A DNA stretch of 64,000 bases from Callaeas wilsoni (lineage: Eukaryota; Chordata; Aves; Passeriformes; Callaeidae). A program made the position numbers and the translations under genes. The stretch is from the NCBI GenBank assembly GCA_013398955.1, contig VWPU01011449.1, forward strand, positions 186,001 to 250,000. The letters run 5' to 3'. This document shows, piece after piece, positions 25,501 to 38,522 of this stretch. The notes below the pieces were generated by a model. That model was given only the letters and a program-made list of their open reading frames with translations. It was not told where the DNA came from and ran no database searches. Numbering within the stretch: position 1 is the stretch's first letter; each line of letters begins with the position of its first letter.

Positions 25501-28500
25501 GACAGTTAGATTTTTTCCTTGAGCATCAAATTGGGTCGGTTTTTTTTGGAAAACCTTCATGCCTAATCCAAAATGAACGGTGGCTGGGAGGAGATGATGG
25601 GTGAAAGACTGTCATATTTGGAGTGCTAAGAATTTAAAGGATAACATGGTTTTAAAAAACAACAAGAAGAAACACAATTTAAAATAAAAAGAAAATAATT
25701 CCATTAAGAACCTAGCAGAAAGGAACACATTGGGCAGTTTAGACAGAGCCCAGACAGGACGATTCTTACTCAAAGACTAAGTAATGTGTCACTTCAGAGG
25801 AAGTCTGTTCAACTGAAAAAGCTAAAAGCCAAATGAGAAATACAATTACAGAAAAGAGAGTATGCAGCATGTTAGATCGCTTCTGAAAGGACAATATTTA
25901 ATGCAAACTATTTAAGTTTCCAGGAGATTTTTATGTCAATCAATATGCATGCAGATAGCTAGATAGATCTAGAATTAGACACAGATACCAGAGTCATCTG
26001 ACATCTCAGTTGAATGTTGCCATCTCAGTATTAAACTGATTGCCAAGGAAGAGCTCAATTTCTCTCTACTTCTCAGGACAGAGGGAACCCTCCCTCGCTT
26101 TCTGAGATCAGAAGGAAATGTGGCAATGAAGCCATGGAGTTGGATTGTGCCAAAGCTCACAGAGGAGTGCTGAGAGCCAGTTCCCTCCTCATTGCCTTCT
26201 CAATCCCAGCTCACGGAGCAGACCCAGGGCACTGTCTATTGTCCTGTGCAATGGCAGCATGCTGCTGCCTGTGTTTCACTCTGCTTATTCTCTCCCACTA
26301 GAGCAGAGGAAGAGGATGAAGAGAAGGCACAGAAGGGATGGATTGAGTGTGCAAGCCACATGTGCACAGCTTTCTTCTGCATGTAATGATAGACATACAT
26401 GAGCTTGTTAGAAGAGCAGAACATATAGGTGTGGTCAGAACCCTGACAGACTGATTCAACATCAATCTTCCTCTAAATTTCAGCAGATATTGATCAGGGT
26501 CTGAATGTATTGTGCAGACACAAAAAAGCAAATTGCCTCAGACATCTCATCTTCAGGATTCCTAACCTGACAGATGTCCAGTGATAAATGGCAAAGAAAT
26601 AAGACATGGAAGAGACAATATGTTAAAAAAATAAAAAAAAGTTTATAAAATTTCATGAAATGAAGCAAGTTTAATTTGTGAATTCATTACTCTAGTGACA
26701 AGCTGCTAAAATATCAGTTGTACTAATATGTCATAAATCTAGACACATATTGAAGGAGACTAAACTTTCCATTATCTGAAACTCCCTTGGTAATGGAACA
26801 TGATTACTACAGACAGTTGCTAATATGTCTTACTATGAATTTATCTGGGAACTAATACCTTTGATTACCAATTGAAATTAGTGTTTTAGTTTAGCATAAT
26901 TCCGTATGACAGCACAGTCAAAGGGAGATTTGCTACTGAAGTCAAGGGCAGCAGGAGAAGGATATTGATTTAGCTATGGGACTTTTTGAGGGAGCTATTA
27001 CAAACTGTAACAAGCATAGCATATAAGTTAATGCTGGGAAAAGAATTTTGGAAGGGTACAAAGACTGATGGTGCAGTTATGAGAGCAATCTCTTCAGAAG
27101 AAGAAGAAAAGAACATCTAACATCTACCAAATCTGGAACTAGTTACGTCTTTCTGGAAAATGAACCTTCTTGGCAAATGACAGATTATTTGGGGGGCAGA
27201 TGGGTATAATCTAGACTCATTATTCTTAGGCACAGCAGAAGATGATAACTACCTCTGTATAAGCAACCAGAGTTGTTACAAAACACGAAAGTTGAGTCTA
27301 TGACTGGTCATCAGCCACAGAAATCATTAAAAATTATTTTTCCATGGATAGTTCCTCAGTATAAAATTATCTAATGTTGATGCAAGATGGAACAGCACTT
27401 AGTGGTTAGAGCATTTAATTTCTTCTGCAGGAGACCAGTATGGATTATGTTATCCAAAGTAAAACAAAACAATTTTCTCTTTGAGCTTAGATCCTTCTGG
27501 TGGCCCTGAATTCTGAGTGCCCTCTGACAGAGCCCTGTCACAGTTTACCATAGAAGTTCAATGACAGTCCAGCAGGAGAATTTGAAAAACATGGGAGAAT
27601 ATGTCATAAAGCTTCATAGCCAAAAAAACCACCTCATTTTGCAGGACTGCTGATTGTACCATTGGTCAGCTTCAATAATCAAAGACAACTCCAGATCTCT
27701 TAAAAGCCTTCCATTCCAGACAGGAGGAAAATCAAGCTCCTTCTTGAATAATTTTGTTGCTGCTGACTTTCTCTGAAGTAATTTTTCATTCTATGACAAG
27801 CTATAGGTTGAGGAGTTACGATTTTCTCAGATAAATATAATTATAGTATATATAGTCCAGGTTTTCTTACAGCAAATAAAAAGTAATGGTCTTCTAAACT
27901 GAATATTGTTTAAATCTGATCTATGAACAGAAGCAATGTAAATTACAAACAATCTAGTGCAACAATTCAAAGCATTTTTTCATTTTCAATCAAATCAAAA
28001 GTTTTGCCCAACACAAACCAGTCTGCCCTACTTTTGGTGTCCTAATGCTTGCATTAAAAATATCTATTTGTCCAGATTTGAAAAATAAATCATATTTAAG
28101 CTATAACAAACTGAAACATTGAAAATATTAAATGATAGTAACATTGTAAAATGAAATAGTCTCCCTCCTTGTTCATCTGCTCATTGGAATTAGGTAGAAG
28201 AACAGATATTAATTTTTCCAGTGAATAAAACAAGTGGACAACAATTTTGAGGTTTTTGTAAATTCTGTAAACATGACATGTGTCTATAATGTGGTTTACT
28301 ATTACTGTGTGTCTCAGTGGTCCGATGAGAAAAATATACAAAGTTATTGCATTTCAGTAGTGTTCCTATTCCTAGCTCCTCGTCTAGGGTGAGCTTTGAG
28401 GGCTGGATTAATCCCATCTAATTTTAGAGACCTGATTGATTTACTGTCATGGACACATATTCACTTTAAGTGCGTAATGCAACAGAAGGACACGGGAATG

Positions 28501-30884
28501 TCCTGACGATTGGGTCTCAAACAAGCTATCTGCCCTCAAAATAAAAATGTGCAGGTAGAATACAGGATTCAAAACTCTAGCCAGAAGTCTTTGGGGGGAA
28601 AAAAAGGTTTTGGAGAAGGGTAAAACCATGGCCTACAAAAACTAATTGTCAGTTGTTCTCACTATTGTATTGAGGTTTATGCTATCTGAAGCATTTTAAT
28701 ATATGCAGTTTCTGGGAGGGAATGTTAGAAAGAGAACATTCTGATTACATTAAAAATAAATAAATAGACACCAAGGGGGAAAAAAATAACCAAAAAAAAA
28801 AAAAAAGGAAATAATTCTAGTCTTATTGTTGTGTAAGGAACAGCTGGAAATATTAAACTGAAAGGATTAACATCCAGAAAGAGATTTAAGAGTAGGATAT
28901 TTACATTTAGAAGAAGCAAGAGAAATAAGCTGCTGCCAATTGAATAAGAACTGATACAACAATGAAATGTGGAAACAAATATGCAAAATTAGGGAGAATA
29001 TTTGAAACAAAGAGCTTAAAAGAAAATTTTAATGAGAAGCAAAAATGCCCTAAATCACCTGTTAATAAAAGTGTGCTCATGACACATCCTTTTTGGGTCT
29101 GCCCCTCTAAAATAGACATTGAATTTTTGGTACATTCTATACAAGATGTTGCATGCTTATACAGTAAACTTAAACAAAATGTAAGGCTTCGCCCTCCTGT
29201 TTGCTGAAGTCAGGCAAGCATTTCTTGAACAACATAAAACCTTGAACAATTTCCCATGCTCAAAATCTCTTGGGCTGGCAGAAACAAGTTGTTAGGAAAA
29301 CAATTTCAAACCATACATATTCATGTACGGATATATACGGAATATATTAGAGTATAATATACTGGCTAAGCATTCCATTTACGTCACATAAACATTAATG
29401 AGGGTTTGAGGGTCACCAAAGTATCATTATCAGAGCTTGGCCTTGGAAGTATCTAAAATTGTTTGGTGTCAGCACAGCTTGATTTCATAGCCATCTCATC
29501 AGAACAGTTGATGCTAACACATCCCTTGTATGCACTCTATGCACAAGTCTAAGCTTACAAATCAACACATTACAAGGCTTATTGCCTTATTATCCATTTA
29601 CTAAATCACGATCCTTCTCCTATGTTCAAGGTAAACCCTGACATGATATCTTACATATAATTATGGTATATAAATGATAAAACTCTTCATCAGCTAGGTC
29701 GCTTAAGAGCCTGATTGCTTCTGCCTACTTAATGAGGAGCTTTAATACAGGCAACAAAGCAGTGTATCTAAATATACACTCTAAGGGAAGCATGTTTTTC
29801 CACACATTTTAGTGCACAGTTCCCAAGGGTTTTTATCACACTTTTTCTCTGACAAATATTCAATAGCCATAGACAGAATCAAGATAGGTAGATTTGTTTC
29901 AGGAACTCATCTGAAATTTGGAAATTTAATTTCTCATCTAAAATGAAGTGCAAGACAAAAGTTGGTCTACAATTCAAATGTTCTAAATGAACAAGTGGGC
30001 TACAAGAATAATGTGAAGCTGTGGAGATGCAAAACTACAGGGCCCGAAGATAAGCCTCATGCTTTCTTTTTCACCCTCCTTAGATAGTGAAAGTCCCTTT
30101 GTCCCTGTACCCGAACCATACATCACGGTAACCCTGCTTTTCTACAAACCTGACTGGTCACCAACCAATAAGTTGTGTGGGCACCCTATAGGATGCTTTA
30201 TCTAAAATTGCCTTTGCAGTCTTGGGGAAGTCATAGTTCTCCTAAGAGTAATCAGAAAAATCTGAGGTTTTTTGTATCACTGTTTTTCCACTCTAACAGC
30301 AGGAAAATGTCTTGCATACAGCATCTTCAAAGTCTTTGAACTATTTGCATGATCCTTTTGAAAACTGCAGAAAACCTGGGCATGGTGTATCTGATTTGAT
30401 TCTGGGGGGCTGAGAACGATCCTGGGATCCAGAGTTATCACTGCTGAGTTGCTCGGTCATTTGTTGTACATGGAGTGTACAGAGTTACTGTTTAGACAAA
30501 CCTGCACATGATGCTGCATAGGATATTGCTCTCTGGCAGTCTTTCTGCAGAGAAAATTTGCAATTTAACATTTAAATAGCATGTTAGATTGATTTGTGCA
30601 AATACTCTTTTTATTCTTTTCTCTATCCAGAAACAATTAAGATTCACTCAATCTTTCTAGTGTGATGAGCAACCGGTATTAGTTTAGTGATGGAAGGAAA
30701 AAGAAAAGCCATTTTGGAAGCCCCTACTGATGCCATCCCCTTTTTGGTTTTTTTTCAGTATTTGAGATGTTTTGATCTCTAGACTGTTTGTTTCTTTCTA
30801 TTTCTGAGTTCCAACATTTTTTACTGATACATTGTGAAAACACAGTTCTGTTCAAGTCATTTCATTTACCTTAGGATGAGGACT
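22544..30884. other. AT-rich single-copy DNA, no gene seen
   Basis: Over 8 kb have no supportable gene. There is a 15-base A run at 28792-28806, GATA-type short repeats near 25955-25975 and a slightly GC-richer patch near 26160-26300. A possible very old CR1 piece at 23575-23650 is listed separately. Open frames stay under 90 codons and overlap on opposite strands. Confidence 0.65.
23575..23650 (+). mobile_element. Possible very old CR1 fragment
   Basis: GGAATACTTCAAGGACCAG followed by TTTGGAAAT and, after a gap, GTGGCATGATCTA resembles the CR1 segment 'ggaggtgttcaaggaccagactggatgtggc ... gccatgatcta'. The match is short and interrupted and no terminal repeat is seen. It may be coincidence. 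Confidence 0.3.
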
Positions 30885-31130
30885 GGGAGAAGGGGAGGAA
30901 GAGGAAGAGGAAGAGGAAGAGAAGAGGAGAGGAGAGAAGAGAAGAGAAGAGAAGAGAAGAGAAGAGAAGAGAAGAGAAGAGAAGAGAAGAGAAAAAGAAA
31001 GAGAGGAAAGAGAGAGAAAGAAAGAGAAAGAAAGAGAAAGAAAAAGAGAAAAAGTAAGAGGAGAAAGAAAGAGAGAAAGAAAGAAAGAAAAAGAAAGAAA
31101 GACAGAAAGACAGAAAGAAAGAAAGAAAAG
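30885..31130. repeat. Purine tract with (GAGAA)n core
   Basis: About 245 bases are almost purely A and G on the plus strand. GGAAGAG-type words come first, then a pure GAGAA pentamer array of about twelve units at 30933-30992, then GAAA/GAAAGA-rich sequence with rare C or T interruptions near the end. The frames of 90-132 codons across it on both strands are repeat translations. The purine/pyrimidine asymmetry is the mirror image of the tract at 22.3 kb. Confidence 0.95.
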
Positions 31131-34100
31131 CATCTGTTCACAATCTATATAAAACTTTTCTTCTTTTCTTTTTTCCTAAAAACAGCAGAAGGATCAAATG
31201 TCACAAGCTTCCAAGAATACTCTCATGATTGATAGGCATATAAGTTGATGATTGTCAATCTTAATGAGGACATAGCAAGATTGCTGGGTTTCATAGCTAA
31301 ATTTTCTCTCCCTGTAGGCAATCAACACCATCTTAAGGATGCTTTCAGATCTATGTATGAGAAAATTAACAATCTGTGAAAGTGCATTTCTTTCAGGATT
31401 AATACTGGAAATCTCAATGACGCTATTCTGCCACTAGAATGCTGAAAAAATTACAGATGTAAATCTTCTTTTCTGTCTCTATTCTGACAGCAGCAAGAGA
31501 GCTCCAAGCATTTTAAAAGAGCGAGGCTGTGGACAAGCCTGTGGTCTTTTCCTGGTTTTTTGGAGGAATGAAGAGGCAGCTGTGAAGCTCCACCCATATT
31601 TTCTGCTAGTTTAATCCTGATGTGGTTTAACCCTGGTCAGCAGAACAAACCCATAGACACATCTCTTAGGAGGTACCAATTCTTACTTCTCTAACAACAT
31701 ATTCCATCACATAATCATCCTCTTTCCAGTGAGAGTTTGTTTCAAACACTGCCAGTCTGGTTTGAAATATTTTGAAACAATGAGAATTCCTTGGAATGAA
31801 ATCTTCACCAGCTAATAATTTCCCCGGTGTGTACAATTCACCAGCTACCCCAACTGCATTTTCTTATCTGTCTCATGTCTCTTAAACTCAGTCTAATAAG
31901 CAGTGCTGCTGTGCAGTACTTCCCATCATGGGATCTTGAAGAACTGAAACAAACATTAACTAGTTTGCAAGACCTCAGAGAAGCTCAATTTAAATACAAC
32001 AATTGAGTGAGATGAATGCATAAGAGAGTTTTAATGGAGACTCACAAGAAAACAGCTCTAGAAAAAATGCTGGAAACTGCAAACATCCATTTTTTGGATA
32101 GAATTCTTCCTTTAGGGACTTTTGATAAAAATACACAGAGTATGCAAAGAGTGGGTGCTTGAAGTTGGGAGAATTTCATATAAGTGTGTTTCCATAGGAA
32201 AAAGTAGATTTAATGTAATTTATATGAAATTTGAGCTTGAAATCGTTCCACTGATCTTGAGGTTTGGTGCATCACCAAATACAGGAGGACTATGTGTGTA
32301 TTGTGGATTCTGGGACACCAAACTTATTTTTAGCTAAAAATATTCATCTCCAGAGGAACAGTAGAAGGTTTGAGAAAGGAAAGACATTTTCTTCTGTGCT
32401 TGGACATAGTGATGTCAATAGCTTGAACATTACAGGTGTCAATAGAGATGCATTGGAAGACTATTAAATATCCTCTTTTCCTCTCATTACTTCTGGAATG
32501 GTCTTTCCAGCATTCATAACTCCAGGAGACAATAGACCAAGCTCTCTGAGATGATATTCGAAGCTCTCTGCAGACTTAGCAGGATGACATTAATCTGGGG
32601 TGAAATTTTCCAAATGTTCTTCTTAAATTGGGATGGAATATTTTTCTTCCCAATAAAATGGAAACTGAAGCTTGGAGGTCACCCTGGTATGGGTTTAGTT
32701 TCTGACCCTGCTCCTTTGCAAAAGACCTTCTTTTACAGCAGCTGATTGCTCCCAAATCCAGGAAGCAAGAGATCAACTCTTTAGCGAGTTATCTAATCCC
32801 CTGGATTACCTGTTTAGGCTTCAGGAGATAAAACTCTTAGCACTACCATTTACTAAAAAAAAAAAAAAAAAAAAAAACCTAAAAATCTCAGTAATGAATG
32901 GTAGTGTTTCAGCTAGTATCTTCTGTAGTAATTTTTTTTTCTCTGAAGTAATTTCAATTCTATTTAAAACATAAATTACAGATTAGAAAAGAAGATTAGG
33001 GAACAATTTTGCTTCTAGGGACAAAGTTTAGTGTCACCCACCTCTTCTCCTTTACTTCTCCTAGATGTCCAAATAGACAATAAGGCAGAGCGTTCGATAG
33101 ATAATGGTGCATTGGAGGCAATTTCCTGCTCATCAAATTATACCTCACAGGATATTAAAATGCCACATAATTAGACTTATTTCACAGAGATTACAGTGTT
33201 TCTGGTCTTGTTATTTCTATCTCTTCACCTATTGCTGCAATTCAAACTGGTGCTGCTTATTCCAGAGATCTCATAACTCCTCTTTGTCACGTGTGGTTTT
33301 TTCTTTCTGAAGTCCATCTGTTCCAAGAAGTGTGTTTCCATTGTCTTCTGTAAACTCCAAATCAGTTTTCATGATCAAATTCTAATCTGATTTCCAAATT
33401 TTAATCTGTATGGCATTAATTAAAACAGGTGCAATGGAGAATGAATCAGATCCTAAATTGTTCTTCCTACAGCAAGCATTCAAAGTTTCGCACACACTTA
33501 AGAGTCAGTAACAAAAAAAAAGTCTAAGGAAAATGAAAACGTGCCTCTTAACACGATTTCTAAATGCAGTCTTAAAAACGACCAGGGTATATGTTTCTTA
33601 TTGGAAAAAAATATATGTGTGTGTGTTTCAAGTCAGAATATATTAGTTTAGGCATCAAGCCGTCTATATGGGCAATCATATAAAACAACGTGGGATGTTA
33701 ACAGCAAAAACTCACATTGACCATGAAATCAAAGTTGCATAAGTGGTTTTAAGGATGTTATTGTCACGCAGTATTTTTGCCTCTTATAAGAGTGAAAGTT
33801 TGATTTTTAAAAAATGCTGCGTAGAATCTTACAGGTTATTCAAATAAAGCTTAATATAAAATAAAACAAATGGCAAAATATAAAATCAAGTGGAACAAAT
33901 CATTAGATTTCAGAATGTCACTTAAAAAGAGGAACCATAAGGCATTGAGAATGCTTTAAGTGAGTTATCTCAGAGGTTGGTCTCAACTTTGTGTCATTCA
34001 TTTAATTTAGAAATTGTGTGTAATAAAATAGAAGATAATGGTTGGCAAAATTTGTAGATGAAAAAGTAATTAAAGCATGGTAAGTGGGTCTTATTTCAAT

Positions 34101-34470
34101 ACAGTGCACTTGTAAGGCGTATGGAAAATTGGTTGTTTATGAGCAATTCATATTAGTTACATTCTCAAACTAATCAGGATCCCAGCATCTTTATATGTAG
34201 GCAGTACAAACAGCAGACTTAGAAGAAAAATGTAGACTTTGTCTAATTTGCTAAATTCTGCCATATAAATGAGTGAGATAAACATTCGAATAGGTTTGAG
34301 AAAAAAACCCAAAATCACAAACCAAAACATACACAACCCTACAGACTGGTGAACACACAAAGAGAAACTAAAACCCTTAATTTAATAGTTAACCTCTATC
34401 TACCTAGTACTGTGTCATCTGCTAATAAACCTCTACACTAAGGAGGTTTCTGACAGCTGATTATTCTTTT
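31131..34470. other. AT-rich DNA, no gene seen
   Basis: No gene supported. It includes a 23-base A run at 32855-32877 and a short TG stretch at about 33616-33627. A TGTGGTTTAACCCTGGTCAGCAG word at 31621-31643 faintly recalls the start of another avian LTR family but is too short to call. Open frames are under 72 codons. Confidence 0.6.
32855..32877. repeat. Poly-A run (23 A)
   Basis: Twenty-three uninterrupted A residues, with no recognised retrocopy body upstream and no obvious target-site duplication. Confidence 0.92.
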
Positions 34471-34712
34471 ATAGAATCCTAGAATGGTTTGGGTTGGAAG
34501 GGACCTTCAAGATAATGTAATTCCAAACTCTCCCCCAAGGGCAGGGGCACCTTCCCCTAGAGTAGGCTTATCAAAACCACATGAAGCCTAGCCTTGAATA
34601 CTTCCAGGGCTGGAGCTGCCACAGCTACTCTGGGCAACTTGTTCAAGTGCGTCACTACCCTCACTGTAAAGAATTTCTTTCTGATATCCAATCAACTCTC
34701 TTTCAGTTTCGT
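34471..34712 (-). mobile_element. CR1 LINE 3' part, minus orientation
   Basis: The copy begins ATAGAATCCTAGAATGG, then GGGTTGGAAGGGACCTTCAAG, and continues through CCCAAGGGCAGGGGCACCTTCCCCTAGA, CTTCCAGGGCTGGAGC, GGGCAACTTGTTCAAGTG and a degenerate 'ctcactgtaaagaatttctttctgatatccaat' block. This is the CR1 3' region in reverse complement, about 240 bp long and well preserved at its 3' end. Similarity decays toward the truncated 5' end at about 34712. Confidence 0.96.
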
Positions 34713-37227
34713 TCATGAGGAAAAAAAAGTATTGGTAGTATCTAACACCTGGAAAGTAAAGTTAAACAGACACATATAAGAGACTTTTTTTTACAAGAAA
34801 ATAGCACCTGGGACTCCCTGTGTAATAATGTCAAAGGCTAGAAATCTTTCAAGAAGATACAATCCACCTCAAATAAAGGTACAGGCTTACTTCAGAGGAG
34901 CTTGAGTAGGACATGTAGGCTATCAGTGAATGGATCAGATCAGATATTTTTAGGAATTTTTCCCAGCCTGAGTTTTACTAGTCCATATTAAAAGGGCAGT
35001 TCGACTGACATCCTGAGTGCTCCCAAATTCAGCATGACAGGGGAAAAAAAATCATAAGTTTTTGTGACAAAGTGACCTGTTCTAGGGCAGACCTCTACCT
35101 CTGAATTACTAATCCTGCATCTTAGACTTAATAAAAGTAACAGGGACACCAAGACATGCTTCATCTCAGTGTTTCCATGCATGATCGAGAAGGCTGAAAC
35201 ATCTAGGCCAGCTGCATAGGTCTGAACTGTAAATACATGCAAATTTGTTAAATCAAGCAACTCTTTCCTTCAGAGAGATTACCCTCTATAACAGCTAGAA
35301 AAATGGGATGAAGACAAGAATCAGGACCAAGCTTTCAGAAAGAAAGTATCCACGTCATAAAAATACGACAGCTTTTAGCATTTGTGAAGTTATTCTCCAA
35401 CATTTCTCCATAGAGGGAGTATCCCAGAAAATATTTTAGTGTCTTCCATATCTGATATTTCGTGGTCAGTTGAAGCATCAAGATGCTGACCCTGAAGCTC
35501 CACTTACTCATTATTTTCAAGGTGATCTCACTGTCTTTTGTTTTCAATGAAAACATTGAAAATTGTTTTAAAGGAGTTTCTAGCAGTTTCAGGAGCATAA
35601 TTTTGCAATATGAAGTAGTATCTTCACAACCTTGATAATTATATAAGTTCATAAATGGAATTTAAAGTTTGAAATGACAGCGTTTCAAAACGCGCAAGGA
35701 ATCACTACTCTCAGGGACCGGTCCTGTCTTCTCCAGGAGGTGTTTATTTGTGTGAGTTTTTTGTATTATGAATGACAGATCCATGGGTTTGTCTCTCATT
35801 CTTCTAGTCTCTCAAGAAAGTGATATTTGCACGCACTAATTGGTAAAGCCACAGAAGTAAAACTATGTCAGTTAATATTCTCATGCAGTCTCGTTTTCGG
35901 CCTTTCTGTTCTGACAGGATAATGAAAGAATTTTTTTCAAGTAACATATCAAGCCAAAGTTATTATAACTTAACTGTTATGTGTCACACACATTGTAGAA
36001 CTCTGTCTTTATCTTTGGGAACTAGAAACATTACATAAAATTATACAGATGGAAAATATAGTATCCTTCTATGGTTTCCCTACAGAGTCCATATGGTCCA
36101 TGTGGATCAGGTAAAAAATTACCATTCATGCAAGGACACAAAAAAATAACAAAACAAAATCCCTAAGTATGACTCCATAAAAATAAATTAATTGAACAAC
36201 CGTGATAAAAATTCAGGCCTTTGTTAAGATTACTCAAAATGTTCAGACACCAACACCACACTACGTTTATGTAATGGACAGTGATAAACCTTATCCTTGC
36301 CTTTCTATCAAAATTCAGAATAGCCATGAAATCCTGGAGAAAGGAAAAGGTGTTTCTAACACTGATAAATTTTTATTAAAATCTTCCTTCATTACATTTG
36401 TGTGTAAAAATAAAAATGAATCCGAAGAAATGAAATATAAATCTAGACATATTTACTCTTTTTTCATGAAGCTTGATAATTTGCTGGACAAGCTATTATG
36501 CAAATCCCATTGCAGACAGAAAAAATGACTAAACATACATAGAATGCTACACTATGCATCAAACCATAGGTATTTCCACACTGTCATAGAAAAATTATTT
36601 TAAAAGAGAAGAATCACCAGTTTTGGAGAAATATATATAATATAAGAGATTGTCATATATAATATAATATTAAATATAGGTGGGGTTTTAGTATCATTGG
36701 ATTTTGGATTTAAATTTAAAATAAGAGTAAGAACACTGGCATGGAAATGCACTTGCATGTGTGTTGTCATTTTAAATGTTTCTGTTTGTGTTATATGTAT
36801 ACCTTTCTGTGTGGGCTTTTTTGTTCTAATATTTTTATTCATTAATTTATTCTTTTTATTCCTAACAATTTATTCATTAATTTATCCTTGTGGTGTTTCA
36901 CCTCTGAACTGTCAAAATCACATTGGAAAGAATTATTTAAGCTACAATCATCTACTAATTGTTTTATTTTACTACAAATATATGACAGGAAATACAGTGT
37001 ATTAGTAATTAAAATAGGTAAAGTTTTCATTAAGTTCAAGAAGTTTACTGTGAACTAATCAGATGTTAACAAGGAAAAAGAAAACCAAACCAAACCAACA
37101 AACATGTTTCTTTGTACCTAAAGTGTATAAATACAACCTGTTAAGAATAAGTAGTAATTTTCAGTCTTTTGGGTCACCTTCTGTGCTGTGTCTCCTGGTA
37201 CACTCTGGTAGGATGGAGATGAAAGAG
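34713..37227. other. AT-rich DNA, no gene seen
   Basis: No recognised gene. It holds a 108-codon plus frame at 36202-36528 with no family resemblance. Very AT-rich TATAATATAA-type sequence lies near 36640-36680. A near-tandem 17-bp repeat at 36834-36885 is listed separately. Confidence 0.6.
36834..36885. repeat. Two 17-bp direct copies, 35-bp spacing
   Basis: TTTATTCATTAATTTAT occurs at 36834-36850 and again, identical, at 36869-36885. The sequence between the copies is not duplicated. In an AT-rich region this may be a small local duplication. ATTAAT/TTAAT homeodomain-like words make up much of the unit. Confidence 0.75.
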
Positions 37228-37545
37228 AGTCATAGAATCAAGATGTAATCTAGATTGAAAGAGACTTTGGAGGTTACTTTGTCCACTGTACTGAAAATCC
37301 CCAAACTGGAAATACTTTGTGAGATATTCTCTCACAAGTCTGAATGGTTGGACACAGACATTTCCCCCGATGGATTTGCTCTTATTAATGCAGCCCATGG
37401 TTCTCTTGGCCTTCCTTGCTGTGGCAGCACACTGATGGCTGGTGGATTCCTTACTGCAGGTGCCTGGTTCTCCTCTACAAAGGTGTCTTTTCCCCAGTCA
37501 GCTCCTAACTCGTACGGGTGCATGGCAGATGTGTAGCTCTGCATA
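37228..37545 (-). mobile_element. Diverged CR1 LINE fragment, minus orientation
   Basis: It opens with TCATAGAATCA followed by a weakened copy of the CR1 3' block (GATTGAAAGAGACTTTGGAGG). After about 150 bases of poor match, a second recognisable part appears at about 37395-37530. There TTGGCCTTCCTTGCTGTGGC, AGCACACTGATGGCTGG, CCTGGTTCTCCTCTACAAAGG and TACGGGTGCATGG correspond to the CR1 ORF2 end read in reverse ('ttggccttcttggccacaagggcacactgctggctcatg', 'cccaggtccttctct', 'tactggtgcatgg'). The spacing implies internal deletion or strong decay. Confidence 0.68.
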
Positions 37546-38419
37546 TTACTTTGCTGAATTTCCTGAAGTTTCCAGCCTGTAGAACCTCCATTGAATGAGA
37601 GACCTCCAGAACACTGCTTACTCCCTCCAGCTCAGTGCAGGCTTTTGCATGGCTCAGGTTGTTAAAAAAGACAGGAACAAACTGACATGCAGAACCTTTG
37701 TGGCCACAAAAGCACAGCTACCAAAGAGAGCCACAGTCCATATCCAGAGCACTTGAGGCTTGCTCATACTCTATAGCATTAAAAGGGTATGAAGTCACCT
37801 AGAACGCAGCGTAGCACGCTGTTAAGTGTAGCTATTAAAGGAAAAAAATTATTAGGAAGAAAGTAGGATTGAAAGAGACAAATGAAGAGATATGCCTCAC
37901 ATTCAGGATGAGTACATTGCTTCTGGGGAAGGTCAACACTTCTTGGTTCTTTGTTTTTTTTAAAAAAGAAAACCAACTCACAAGTGATACATTAAGAAAT
38001 TAAGTACAGATGACTCTGCAGTGAGAGTAATGCCAAAACACACAGAAAATCACAAGGAAAAAATCTTGAAAAAGGAAAAACCACTGAAAGCCACACTAAA
38101 CCTGATGCCATAAACCAAAGGTGACATCCATAAAAGTAAATTGCTGAAAACAGAGAAGGCTTTCAGTATGTGATTAAGAGCATTATTGAAAAGGCCTGGT
38201 AGCATGGCAGTATGGGTTTAGAGGACAGAACTTTGTGACTCATGCTGGAAGTACTCCGTTGGATTGAAGAAGTTAGCAGTCTAGAATCTAGGAGCTTTTT
38301 TAGACTTTTTCTAATGTCAGAGCAGGAAAAGCCTACAGATAATGACTGAAAAGTTACCCTCTATGGGGCAATTCAAGGGAGACTACACTCTTAACACGAA
38401 TGTCTTTGTCAAGTTAGTC
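37546..38419. other. AT-rich DNA, no gene seen
   Basis: No gene or clear repeat. The first 200 bases may hold further decayed CR1 sequence (a GTGGCCACAAAAGCACA word lies near 37700), but the similarity is too weak to annotate. Confidence 0.55.
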
Positions 38420-38522
38420 CTGGGGTCATATAACCCACTAGAAGGTGGCCCTGCCCACGGCAGGGTAGCTGGAACTAGATGATCTTTAAGGTCCCTTCCA
38501 CTCCAAACCATTCTCGGATTTT
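38420..38522 (+). mobile_element. CR1 LINE 3' end, plus orientation
   Basis: The stretch contains CACTAGAAGGTGGCCCTGCCCA, CGGCAGGGTAGCTGGAAC, TAGATGATCTTTAAGG and TCCCTTCCACTCCAAACCA, followed by a decayed ATTCT terminal repeat. This is the typical plus-sense CR1 3' end, truncated to about 100 bp. It lies 875 bp from a minus-strand CR1 piece, so the two came from separate insertions. Confidence 0.94.

Noticed and set aside
30834..31232. 132-codon Lys/Arg/Glu-rich frame and its 91-93 codon opposite-strand partners
   Set aside because: They are translations of the purine tract, with the frames open on both strands because the repeat contains few stops.
31615..31680. Possible start of a second avian LTR family (TGTGGTTTAACCC...)
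   Set aside because: Only about 25 bases resemble the remembered LTR start and the sequence then diverges completely, so chance cannot be excluded.
36202..36528. 108-codon plus-strand frame
   Set aside because: Lys/Asn/Ile/Ser-rich composition as expected of AT-rich chance frames; no family resemblance.
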